DNA of 64,000 nucleotides from the NCBI RefSeq assembly GCF_026790145.1, contig NZ_JALAMS010000003.1, forward strand, positions 124,001 to 188,000, given 5' to 3'. The notes beneath the pieces are model-generated. The model was not told where the DNA came from. It was given only the letters and a program-made list of their open reading frames with translations, and did no database searches. Origin of the DNA: Bacillus_I endophytica_A. GTDB lineage: Bacteria; Bacillota; Bacilli; Bacillales; Bacillaceae_H. Positions within the stretch are counted from its first letter, which is position 1. Each line of letters starts with the position of its first letter. The translations under genes were made by a program, and so were the position numbers. Positions 32,971-40,441 of the stretch are shown here, in pieces.

Positions 32971-33130
32971 TTCGTTTAGGCGATATTACAAACGAACCGT
33001 TATTTATGATAAACAGTATTACATATTGCTGGTGAACGCTATTGCTGTGCGTACTTGACGGCAGAACATGTGAGGCTAACAAGATTTGAGAGGTATTCTA
33101 AAAGTAAGATTTCTTATTTTAGAATGCCTT
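32971..33130 (+). promoter_or_regulatory. upp upstream region with operator-like dyad and leader hairpin
   Basis: TTCGTTT (32971-32977) and AAACGAA (32990-32996) form an exact inverted repeat, perhaps a PurR-like or other operator. Further down, GTGAGGCT (33070-33077) and TTGAGAGG (33086-33093) each resemble the GNGAGGYU core of PyrR-binding loops. AGGTATTCTAAAA pairs with TTTTAGAATGCCT (33091-33126 region) in a long hairpin, but no T run follows it. The regulation is unresolved. Confidence 0.35.
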
Positions 33131-33168
33131 GTTCCATGTGTAACATTTTAACTAAAGGAGATGTAATT

Positions 33169-33798
33169 GTGGGAAAAGTATATGTGTTTGATCATCCGTT
33201 AATTCAGCATAAGTTAACGTATATTCGTGATAAAAGTACAGGAACGAAAGAATTCCGTGAGCTTGTGGATGAAGTAGCAAGCTTAATGGCTTTTGAAATT
33301 ACAAGAGATTTACCTTTGCAAGAAGTAAACGTTGAAACACCAGTTTGTGAAGCTACATCAAAAGTATTAGCAGGTAAAAAACTTGGGATTGTACCAATTT
33401 TACGTGCAGGTCTTGGAATGACGGAAGGAATTTTAAAACTTATTCCTGCGGCAAAAGTAGGGCATGTTGGTTTATATCGTGATCCTGAAACACTAAAACC
33501 AATTGAATATTACGTAAAACTTCCTCGTGATGTTGAAGAACGTGACTTTATCGTTGTAGATCCAATGTTAGCTACAGGGGGATCTGCAGTTGAAGCGATT
33601 AACTCTCTGAAAAAACGTGGAGCAACAAGCATTAGATTTATGTGTTTAGTAGCAGCACCTGAAGGAGTAGAAGTGATGCAAGAAGCTCATCCAGATGTTG
33701 ATATTTATATTGCAGCATTAGATGAAAAGTTAAACGATCACGGCTATATTGTGCCAGGTCTTGGTGATGCAGGAGACCGTTTGTACGGAACGAAATAA
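33169..33798 (+). CDS. upp: Uracil phosphoribosyltransferase
   Basis: 209 residues, matching the B. subtilis protein in length and sequence (MGKVYVFDHPLIQHKLTYIRD at the start). The PRPP-binding loop is DFIVVDPMLATGGSAVEA and the uracil-binding C-terminus is YIVPGLGDAGDRLYGTK. It converts uracil and PRPP to UMP. The open frame reaches back to 33055, but GTG 33169, eight bases after AAAGGAG, is the start; the upstream region is leader. mnaA follows 22 bases after the stop and may be co-transcribed. Confidence 0.96.
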   Translation: MGKVYVFDHPLIQHKLTYIRDKSTGTKEFRELVDEVASLMAFEITRDLPLQEVNVETPVCEATSKVLAGKKLGIVPILRAGLGMTEGILKLIPAAKVGHVGLYRDPETLKPIEYYVKLPRDVEERDFIVVDPMLATGGSAVEAINSLKKRGATSIRFMCLVAAPEGVEVMQEAHPDVDIYIAALDEKLNDHGYIVPGLGDAGDRLYGTK

Positions 33799-33820
33799 AC
33801 AAAATAAAAGGTGATGAAAA

Positions 33821-34966
33821 ATGGCTAAGCGGATTAAAGTTATGACTATTTTTGGGACACGCCCGGAAGCAATTAAAATGGCTCCTCTTGTACTTGAACT
33901 AAATAGTCGCTCAGAACAGTTTGAATCAATTGTTACAGTAACAGCACAGCATAGAGAGATGCTTGATCAAGTTCTGTCCATCTTCAACATTACACCAGAC
34001 CATGACCTTAACATTATGAAAGATCGCCAAACACTTATGGACGTAACAACAAGAGGTCTTCAAGGTCTTGATGCTGTAATGAAAGAAGTGCAGCCTGATA
34101 TTGTCCTTGTCCACGGAGATACAACAACAACTTTTATTGCAAGTTTAGCAGCTTTCTACAATCAAATTGTTGTTGGACATGTTGAAGCTGGATTAAGAAC
34201 ATGGAATAAGTACTCTCCGTACCCTGAAGAAATGAATCGTCAATTAACAGGTGTGCTAGCAGATTTACACTTTGCTCCAACAAATAAATCAGCAAACAAT
34301 TTAAAGACAGAAAATAAAGAAGAAGAAAACATCTACATTACAGGAAATACAGCTATTGATGCTCTTCAAACAACAGTAGACGAAACTTATCACCATGAAA
34401 TCTTAGAAGGTCTTAGTGACCATCGTTTAATTCTTTTAACAGCACACCGTCGTGAAAATTTAGGTGAGCCGATGCGCAACATGTTTAAAGCGGTAAAAAG
34501 AATTGTCGAAGAGCATGACGATGTGCGAGTAATTTATCCTGTGCACCTTAACCCAGTCGTGCGTGAACTAGCTGATGAGGTGCTTGGTAATGATCCAAGA
34601 ATTCAGCTTATTGAACCACTTGGAGTTGTAGATTTTCACAACTTTGCTTCACGTGCACATATTATCCTAACAGATTCGGGTGGAGTGCAGGAAGAAGCAC
34701 CTTCATTAGGTGTTCCTGTTCTTGTTCTTAGAGATACAACAGAGCGTCCTGAAGGAATTGAAGCAGGAACATTGAAGCTTGCAGGATTAGAAGAAGAACA
34801 TATTTATAAGCTTACAAAAGAGCTCTTAGAAGATAAGGAAGCATATGAGCAAATGGCAAAAGCCTCAAACCCATATGGAGATGGACATGCTTCAGCTCGT
34901 ATTGCAGATGCTATCTTGTATCACTTCAAACAAAAAGAAAATCGACCTGATACATTCAATCCATAA
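33821..34966 (+). CDS. mnaA: UDP-N-acetylglucosamine 2-epimerase (non-hydrolysing)
   Basis: 381 residues of GT-B fold. Motifs include VMTIFGTRPEAIKMAPLV, TAQHREMLDQ, VHGDTTTT, GHVEAGLRTW, YPEEMNRQL, TAHRRENLG, HLNP and the late TDSGGVQEEAPSLGVPVLVLRDTTERPEG. It interconverts UDP-GlcNAc and UDP-ManNAc. UDP-ManNAc is the donor for TagA-type ManNAc transferases and the substrate of WecC-type dehydrogenases, both of which are encoded at 60-62 kb of this window. The ATG follows AAAGGTGATG. The transcript ends in a hairpin that overlaps the next gene's ribosome binding site. Confidence 0.95.
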   Translation: MAKRIKVMTIFGTRPEAIKMAPLVLELNSRSEQFESIVTVTAQHREMLDQVLSIFNITPDHDLNIMKDRQTLMDVTTRGLQGLDAVMKEVQPDIVLVHGDTTTTFIASLAAFYNQIVVGHVEAGLRTWNKYSPYPEEMNRQLTGVLADLHFAPTNKSANNLKTENKEEENIYITGNTAIDALQTTVDETYHHEILEGLSDHRLILLTAHRRENLGEPMRNMFKAVKRIVEEHDDVRVIYPVHLNPVVRELADEVLGNDPRIQLIEPLGVVDFHNFASRAHIILTDSGGVQEEAPSLGVPVLVLRDTTERPEGIEAGTLKLAGLEEEHIYKLTKELLEDKEAYEQMAKASNPYGDGHASARIADAILYHFKQKENRPDTFNP

Positions 34967-34986
34967 AAGGTCTATATTATAAAGAA

Positions 34987-35042
34987 ACATCTCTCGCATG
35001 AAAAGCGTTGTTTGTGAAACGCTATGTGAGAGGTGTTTTTTT
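34987..35042 (+). terminator. mnaA terminator that contains the ribosome binding site of the downstream protease
   Basis: ACATCTCTCGCAT (34987-34999) pairs, with two wobbles, with ATGTGAGAGGTGT (35024-35036), enclosing an AGCGTT/AACGCT inner stem. Seven T residues follow, and the protease ATG at 35043 comes directly after them. The 3' arm GAGAGG is the only ribosome binding site for that ATG, nine bases away, so a read-through transcript would hide it in the stem. Confidence 0.82.
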
Positions 35043-37256
35043 ATGAGAAAATGTTTCTTTATAAGTATTGTTTTATGTTTTCTATTGTTACCTATAGATG
35101 TATATAGCCAAGCTTTTGAAAGACCTCCTTCAATTGACAATGCTCTTTCTCAGAAATTACAAAAGACCATTATTGTAGTAAAGAAGGGACATCTTCAAGA
35201 AGCTTTAAGAAATGTAAAGATACATTACCCAAATGTAAAAATAAGGAATGTGTATCATCATGTTTTTGAAGGTTTTTCAGTAGAAGGGCTTGGTATAGAT
35301 CTTCAAGCAATCAAGAAAGAAAAGTGGACAGAACAGTTATTTGGAGTAACTTATTATCAGCAAACAATGAATGAGAGTGTTCCATTTATTGGTGGAGATG
35401 AAGTAAGAGGGATCTTTGACAAAGAAAACAAGCGTTTGACAGGTAAAGGTGTAAAAATCGGAATTATTGATACAGGTATTAACATGCTTCATCGCGATCT
35501 TCAACATTCATACAAAGGAGGCTACGACTTCGTTGATGTTGATGAATACCCAATGGAAACGGTGGAAAAGCAAGGACCTCCTACTTATCATGGAACACAT
35601 GTAGCAGGAATTATCGGTGCAAACGGTAAAATGAAAGGCGTAGCTCCAGAAGCTGATATTTATATGTACAGAGCATTAGGACCAGGTGGGATGGGAAGTT
35701 CAGAGCAAGTTATTCTAGCAATAGAAAAAGCAATTGAAGAAAAAATGGACGTGTTAAATCTTTCTTTAGGAAACGAGATTAATGGTCCTGATTGGCCCAC
35801 AAGTCTAGCTGTAAATGAAGCTGTTCGCCAAGGCGTCGTAGTTGTAGCTGCAAATGGTAACTCAGGTCCTGATTTATGGACCGTCGGTGCTCCAGCCACC
35901 GCTTCTGAGGCTATTTCAGTTGGTGCTTCAGCTCCTCCATTAAAGCTACCTTATCTTGAAGTTAACAGAAAGAAGGTTACGCTTCAACAGCTACAAGGAT
36001 CACCAAATTGGAATTTAGAACAAAGTTATGAAATTGTAGCAGGGGGTTATGGACAAAAGAACGAATTAGAAGATGCAAGAGGAAAAGTAGTCCTTGTAAA
36101 AAGAGGGAAAATATCATTTACAGAAAAAGCGCTTAATGCTGAAAAAGCTGGAGCAAAAGGAGTTCTTATTTCAAACAATGAGAGGGAGAGGGGGATATTT
36201 TCTGGTGCTCTTCAATCTGAGCTCGGAATACCCATCGCAGCAATTAGTCATAATGACGGAAAAGAGCTTCTTTTAAAGAAGAAAAATAACCGCCTTTATG
36301 GAGTAACTCAATATGAAGAGATTCAAGATAAGATAGCTCCATTTAGCTCTAGAGGACCTGTTACAACAACGTGGGAAATTAAGCCAGATGTATTAGCTCC
36401 AGGTATGGAGATTAATAGCACAGCATTGAAAGACTATATGTCTCTTCATGGTACAAGTATGGCTGCACCACACGTAGCGGGAGCGTGTGCTCTTATTTTA
36501 CAAGCTCATCCAACCTGGTCTCCAAACCAAGTGAAAGCAGCTCTTATGAATACAGCAATATCTCTTCAAGATGATAAAAAAAGGAATTTACCTGCTTATG
36601 TTCAAGGATCAGGGCGTATTGACTTAAAAAGAGCTATTGAACAAACCTTGTTTGTCACTCCTTCTTTATCCCTTGGAATTGTTCATGAAACAAAAAAGGG
36701 CAAAATAACGAAAAAGGCCTCTCTAACAGTTGAAAATATAAGTGAAGAATCTAAAAGACTTAGCTTACAGTTTCCAAAACGCGAAGGAATTCGTTGGGAG
36801 GCACCTTTATTTATAGATGTGCTTCCACGTGAAAAAAAAGAAATTATAGTAAAGGCTGTTATTGAAAACTCAAATCTTAAAAAAGGTCTTCATGATGGAC
36901 TTGTGTCTATAAAAGATTCTACTCGTGAAGTTCATCTTCCATATCTCTTTATTGTAGGAGAACCTAGCTATCCTAAAGTTATGGGATTTCAATTCTCACA
37001 AGTTAAAAGTGACGATCTTTATCAATATGAGCTTTTCTTACCTGAAGGAGCAGATAAGTTAGGGATAGCTCTTTATGAAAAAGATACATTAAGATTTGTT
37101 CAATACGTTGATGTTCGTGAAAATATTGGAAGAGGACGATTTACTTCTGTTGTTGAACGTTCATTACTTCCTGTGAAAGGGGAGTATAAAGCAGTCATTT
37201 TTGTGTATAAAAATGCAAAGCAACAAACTTTTGAAGGTGAAATAAAAATAGAATGA
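35043..37256 (+). CDS. Secreted subtilisin-like serine protease with PA domain (Vpr-like)
   Basis: 737 residues. A signal peptide (about 1-24, ending DVYSQA) and an inhibitor-like propeptide (KTIIVVKKGHLQEALRNVK) precede the S8 peptidase domain with Asp143 (IGIIDTGIN), His183 (YHGTHVAGI), Asn in AANGNSGP and Ser472 (LHGTSMAAPH). A protease-associated insert occupies about 300-430 (GKVVLVKRGKISFTEKALNAEKAGAKG). The last 200 residues look like Fn3-type beta domains. It likely degrades proteins outside the cell or at the wall. The frame extends to 34998 through the terminator, but ATG 35043 gives the signal peptide. It is absent from this position in B. subtilis. It has its own terminator; expression probably depends on read-through from mnaA or an unseen promoter. 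Confidence 0.88.
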   Translation: MRKCFFISIVLCFLLLPIDVYSQAFERPPSIDNALSQKLQKTIIVVKKGHLQEALRNVKIHYPNVKIRNVYHHVFEGFSVEGLGIDLQAIKKEKWTEQLFGVTYYQQTMNESVPFIGGDEVRGIFDKENKRLTGKGVKIGIIDTGINMLHRDLQHSYKGGYDFVDVDEYPMETVEKQGPPTYHGTHVAGIIGANGKMKGVAPEADIYMYRALGPGGMGSSEQVILAIEKAIEEKMDVLNLSLGNEINGPDWPTSLAVNEAVRQGVVVVAANGNSGPDLWTVGAPATASEAISVGASAPPLKLPYLEVNRKKVTLQQLQGSPNWNLEQSYEIVAGGYGQKNELEDARGKVVLVKRGKISFTEKALNAEKAGAKGVLISNNERERGIFSGALQSELGIPIAAISHNDGKELLLKKKNNRLYGVTQYEEIQDKIAPFSSRGPVTTTWEIKPDVLAPGMEINSTALKDYMSLHGTSMAAPHVAGACALILQAHPTWSPNQVKAALMNTAISLQDDKKRNLPAYVQGSGRIDLKRAIEQTLFVTPSLSLGIVHETKKGKITKKASLTVENISEESKRLSLQFPKREGIRWEAPLFIDVLPREKKEIIVKAVIENSNLKKGLHDGLVSIKDSTREVHLPYLFIVGEPSYPKVMGFQFSQVKSDDLYQYELFLPEGADKLGIALYEKDTLRFVQYVDVRENIGRGRFTSVVERSLLPVKGEYKAVIFVYKNAKQQTFEGEIKIE

Positions 37257-37261
37257 ATAGT

Positions 37262-37304
37262 AAACAAACCTAAATGTTAAGTATATTAACATCTAGGTTT
37301 GTTT
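37262..37304 (+). terminator. Terminator after the protease gene
   Basis: AAACAAACCTA-ATGTTAA pairs with TTAACAT-TAGGTTTGTTT, a long stem with minor interruptions, ending in T-rich sequence. Confidence 0.8.
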
Positions 37305-37378
37305 GTGAGAAAATATGACGAAAATGTGTACAAAAGCGAAGTTTTGGATGAATAAAGATGATTTTCACTTTAAACACA

Positions 37379-37407
37379 TTGACATGAATATAGTCGTATT
37401 GTATGCT
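37379..37407 (+). promoter_or_regulatory. atp operon promoter
   Basis: TTGACA (37379-37384), 17 bases, TATGCT (37402-37407). The consensus -35 and exact spacing suit a strong vegetative promoter. Confidence 0.85.
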
Positions 37408-37413
37408 AACAGG

Positions 37414-37620
37414 GGATATGAATGGTAAGGTTTTCACACCCTAAAAAAAGTTGTAGTATCAATGTTTTTCCTCATAAAATCAACCAATTTATAAAGCCGT
37501 ATTTTTTACAATCAGTAACAAATTTTTTCCTCTCACACCCAACTCTTAGACATCAAAATTTCAAGAAATTATTAAAAGAATTTTAAAAATATTAAAAAAA
37601 TGGGGGAGGGAAACTAGGTG
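37414..37620 (+). promoter_or_regulatory. atp operon leader, about 200 bases
   Basis: An A/T-rich untranslated leader with no strong hairpin or open frame that I can support; the stretch 37560-37600 is nearly all A and T before GGGGGAGGG. Confidence 0.5.
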
Positions 37621-37842
37621 ATGAAAGATGGACCTCATCAGTTGCTTAAAGCAATGTCTTTGATGACAACCATTGTTTCACAACTAGCAGGCTTTCCATT
37701 GATTGGTATGTTTGTTGGAGGCTTTCTTGATCGAAAGTTTGGGACAGATCCCCTTTGGCTTATAGTAGGTATACTGCTTGGAATTGCCCTTGGGATTTAT
37801 GTGATGCTTTACTCAATTAAGTACTTTTTCTCAGGAGACTAA
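37621..37842 (+). CDS. atpZ: AtpZ, small membrane protein of the ATP synthase operon
   Basis: 73 residues, two hydrophobic helices (about 13-35 and 45-68) separated by FLDRKFGTDP, the signature of the AtpZ/AtpI family. In alkaliphilic Bacillus, AtpZ together with AtpI has been linked to Mg2+ (and Ca2+) handling for the ATP synthase; its exact role remains open. GTG 37618 directly precedes, but ATG 37621 with GGGGGAGGG upstream is preferred. The stop overlaps the first possible ATG of atpI, so the two are coupled. It is the first gene of the operon, preceding the classical atpI. Confidence 0.85.
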   Translation: MKDGPHQLLKAMSLMTTIVSQLAGFPLIGMFVGGFLDRKFGTDPLWLIVGILLGIALGIYVMLYSIKYFFSGD

Positions 37843-37847
37843 TGCCT

Positions 37848-38219
37848 ATGTCAGACATTCAAAATCTATTTATAAGGTTAAGAGGGTACATGTTTTCCAT
37901 TCTAGCTCTATTTGCCATTGGCTGGGGAGTTACACCTTATAAAACCATCTTTCTCAGTTTGATTATGGGTGCAGCTTTTAGCTTTTATATGCTTTGGACG
38001 ATGGTTAGAAGTCAGCAAAAGTTAGCTAAGGCGCTGAAAGAAGGAAAAAAGCTTAGATCACTTGGTACCTTTACACGCTTTGCGATAGCATTACTTGCTG
38101 TCATTATCGCAGTAGAGTATCCGGAACTATTTGATCCCATTGTAGTATTGCTTGGCTTAATGACAGTTTATATTGTCATTGTCATAGATTATCTTATTCA
38201 AATTTTACGTAATAAATAA
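37848..38219 (+). CDS. atpI: ATP synthase protein I
   Basis: 123 residues with four predicted membrane helices (roughly 15-32, 33-52, 70-90 and 95-118). AtpI helps assemble the c-ring of the F0 sector and is not part of the final enzyme. Two in-frame starts compete: ATG 37842, which overlaps the atpZ stop, and ATG 37848. AGGAG at 37833-37837 is spaced better for 37848, but the choice is not firm. It lies 21 bases before atpB. Confidence 0.85.
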   Translation: MSDIQNLFIRLRGYMFSILALFAIGWGVTPYKTIFLSLIMGAAFSFYMLWTMVRSQQKLAKALKEGKKLRSLGTFTRFAIALLAVIIAVEYPELFDPIVVLLGLMTVYIVIVIDYLIQILRNK

Positions 38220-38240
38220 TGGGAAGAGAGGTGAGCAAAA

Positions 38241-38951
38241 TTGGATCATAAAGCGCCTATACATGAATTCTTTGGACTTTCTTTCAATTTGAGTAATGTC
38301 TTAATGATTACAGTAGCTTCGATCATTGTATTCATCATTGCAGTTCTTGGTGCAAGGACATTGGCTATGAAACCTACAGGAATGCAGAACTTCGTAGAAT
38401 GGATCATAGACTTTGTAAAAGGAATCATTGGCAGTAATATGGACTGGAAAACAGGAGGACGTTTTCTATTCCTAGGTGCGACCTTATTAATGTATATCTT
38501 TGTTTCTAATATGCTAGGATTACCGTTTGCTGTAGTTGTAGATCACACGCTTTGGTGGAAATCACCAACAGCAGATCCAGGAATTGCCCTAACGTTAGCA
38601 GCAATGGTTGTCGTACTAACTCATTACTACGGCATCAAAATGAAGGGAGTAGGAGAGTACGGACGCGACTATTTCCGTCCATTGCCATTATTGTTCCCAT
38701 TAAAAATCATTGAAGAATTTGCCAATACATTAACGTTAGGTCTTCGTCTTTACGGTAACATTTTTGCCGGAGAGATATTATTAGGGCTTTTAGCAGGTCT
38801 TTCGGCAAGTGGAGTTTTTGGAATCCTTGGAGGAGCTATCCCGATGTTATTATGGCAAGGATTTAGTTTGTTCGTAGGAACAATTCAAGCATTTATTTTC
38901 ACTATGTTAACAATGGTTTACATGGCTCATAAAGTCACAAAAGACCATTAA
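38241..38951 (+). CDS. atpB: ATP synthase F0 subunit a
   Basis: 236 residues, five to six membrane helices. The essential proton-path arginine sits in NTLTLGLRLYGNIFAGE; the C-terminal helix has QAFIFTMLTMVYMA. The subunit forms the two half-channels against the c-ring. The start is TTG 38241, preceded by GAGAGGTGAGCAAAA; no ATG fits the family N-terminus (DHKAPIHEFFGLSFNLS). No alkaliphile-specific lysine signature was examined in detail. It is followed by atpE after 52 bases. Confidence 0.96.
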   Translation: MDHKAPIHEFFGLSFNLSNVLMITVASIIVFIIAVLGARTLAMKPTGMQNFVEWIIDFVKGIIGSNMDWKTGGRFLFLGATLLMYIFVSNMLGLPFAVVVDHTLWWKSPTADPGIALTLAAMVVVLTHYYGIKMKGVGEYGRDYFRPLPLLFPLKIIEEFANTLTLGLRLYGNIFAGEILLGLLAGLSASGVFGILGGAIPMLLWQGFSLFVGTIQAFIFTMLTMVYMAHKVTKDH

Positions 38952-39003
38952 AAGTTATATAAATTAACTACATTAATACATAAATTAAAGGAGGAGCTTT
39001 TAA

Positions 39004-39219
39004 ATGAATTTAATAGCAGCTGCAATTGCAATTGGTTTAGGTGCACTTGGTGCAGGGATTGGTAACGGATTAATCGTTTCACGTACAGTAGAAGGTGTTG
39101 CTCGTCAACCAGAAGCACAAGGTAAACTACAAACAATCATGTTTATCGGGGTTGCCCTTGTTGAAGCATTACCGATTATCGCTGTAGTAATGGCATTCAT
39201 TTTCCAAGGTCAAGGTTAA
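39004..39219 (+). CDS. atpE: ATP synthase F0 subunit c
   Basis: 71 residues, two-helix hairpin. The first helix is glycine-rich (GLGALGAGIGNGLIV), the polar loop is RQPEAQGK, and the proton-carrying carboxylate is Glu54 in VALVEALPII. Sodium-binding residues typical of Na+-ATPases (Gln-x3-Glu with Ser/Thr next to Glu) are not seen, so it is a proton type. The ATG follows AAAGGAGGAG. Several copies are needed per enzyme; the hairpin after the gene may help raise its share of the mRNA. Confidence 0.97.
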   Translation: MNLIAAAIAIGLGALGAGIGNGLIVSRTVEGVARQPEAQGKLQTIMFIGVALVEALPIIAVVMAFIFQGQG

Positions 39220-39246
39220 TAACAAGAATCTTACAAGGATGAACAT

Positions 39247-39276
39247 GGCGAAGATCATTCTCTACGAACCTTCGCC
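39247..39276 (+). other. Intercistronic hairpin between atpE and atpF
   Basis: GGCGAAG (39247-39253) pairs with CTTCGCC (39270-39276) around a 16-base loop. No strong T run follows (TTTCCTTTA), so it is more likely an mRNA stabiliser or processing site than a terminator. Confidence 0.6.
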
Positions 39277-39356
39277 TTTCCTTTATATTCACAAACTATT
39301 TTTTCTTTATAATATATTAAAAAAACGGTAACCCTCTGAAAGGAGTGAGCATCGCG

Positions 39357-39884
39357 ATGTCTGTTCTAAATCCAGATTCACTTATGTTAGGAGCGGCTGG
39401 TGGAGGCTTTCTAGTTGGAGATATGCTTTTCCAACTTGTTATGTTTATTATCCTACTAGTGCTTTTAAAGATATTTGCATGGAAGCCTATTATGGGTATT
39501 ATGAAAAAGCGTGAGCAATATATTGCGGATGAAATTGATCAAGCAGAACAAAGCAATGCTGAGGCTAGAAAGTTAGCTGAAGAGCAACGTGAAATTCTAA
39601 AAAATTCTCGTCAAGAGATTCAAACAATGATGGAAGAAGCGCGTAAAACAGCAGATGAGAAAAAAGAAGAAATCATCGCTGCTGCAAGAAATGAAGCACA
39701 GCGTTTGAAAGAATCTGCGAAAAGAGAAATTGAGCTTGAAAAAGAGCAAGCAATGGATTCTGTACGCGAGCAAGTTGCCTCTCTATCTGTTTTAATTGCC
39801 TCTAAAGTTATTGAAAAAGAGCTTTCTGAAGATGATCAGGAGCAATTAATCAAACAATATATTAATGAAGTAGGGCGAGCGTAA
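39357..39884 (+). CDS. atpF: ATP synthase F0 subunit b
   Basis: 175 residues. One N-terminal membrane helix (about 20-40, LVMFIILLVLLKIFAW) is followed by a long, charged coiled coil (AEQSNAEARKLAEEQREIL and similar heptads), the peripheral stalk that holds F1 to F0. A GTG at 39345 lies within the AAAGGAGTG ribosome binding site, so ATG 39357 is taken. The stop overlaps the atpH start (TAATG). Confidence 0.95.
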   Translation: MSVLNPDSLMLGAAGGGFLVGDMLFQLVMFIILLVLLKIFAWKPIMGIMKKREQYIADEIDQAEQSNAEARKLAEEQREILKNSRQEIQTMMEEARKTADEKKEEIIAAARNEAQRLKESAKREIELEKEQAMDSVREQVASLSVLIASKVIEKELSEDDQEQLIKQYINEVGRA

Positions 39885-40426
39885 TGAGTAACGGAGTAGT
39901 TGCAAGACGTTACGGAGTGGCCTTGTTTCAATTAGCAAAAGAGCAACATATTTTAGATGAGGCAAGCAAACAGCTTGAAATCATTAAAAATGTGTTTAAT
40001 GAAAATCCGCAATTTCTTGAAATTTTAACACATCCTAAGATTGATAGACAGAAAAAGAAGGCGTTGATGGAAGAAACGTTTTCTACATGTCTTCCACCAG
40101 TTCAGCACGCGCTTTTATTACTTTTAGATCGTCACCGCATTGCTATTGTGACTGAAGTGATTGATCATTTCCTTGAACTATATGATGAGGAAAAGAGCGT
40201 GGCAAAAGCGCTGGTTTATTCTGCAAAAATACTAAGCGAAGATGAGAAATCGTTGCTTTCCAATACTTTTTCTAAGAAAGTAAACAAGAAGTCTTTACAT
40301 ATTGAAAACATTGTTGACCCAAGTCTTATTGGTGGTGTAAAGCTTCGAATTGGTAATCGTATATATGATGGCAGTGTGAAAGGACGCCTAGACCGTGTCC
40401 GTAGCACGCTTACAAAGAGATCGTAG
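39884..40426 (+). CDS. atpH: ATP synthase F1 subunit delta
   Basis: 180 residues of the OSCP/delta family: VARRYGVALFQLAKEQ at the start, an all-helical N-terminal domain, and the conserved C-terminal VDPSLIGGVKLRIGNRIYDGSVKGRLDRVR. It links the b-dimer stalk to the top of the alpha3beta3 head. The ATG overlaps the atpF stop by one base, indicating translational coupling. atpA begins 15 bases after its stop. Confidence 0.95.
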   Translation: MSNGVVARRYGVALFQLAKEQHILDEASKQLEIIKNVFNENPQFLEILTHPKIDRQKKKALMEETFSTCLPPVQHALLLLLDRHRIAIVTEVIDHFLELYDEEKSVAKALVYSAKILSEDEKSLLSNTFSKKVNKKSLHIENIVDPSLIGGVKLRIGNRIYDGSVKGRLDRVRSTLTKRS

Positions 40427-40441
40427 ATAGGGGTGAAACAC

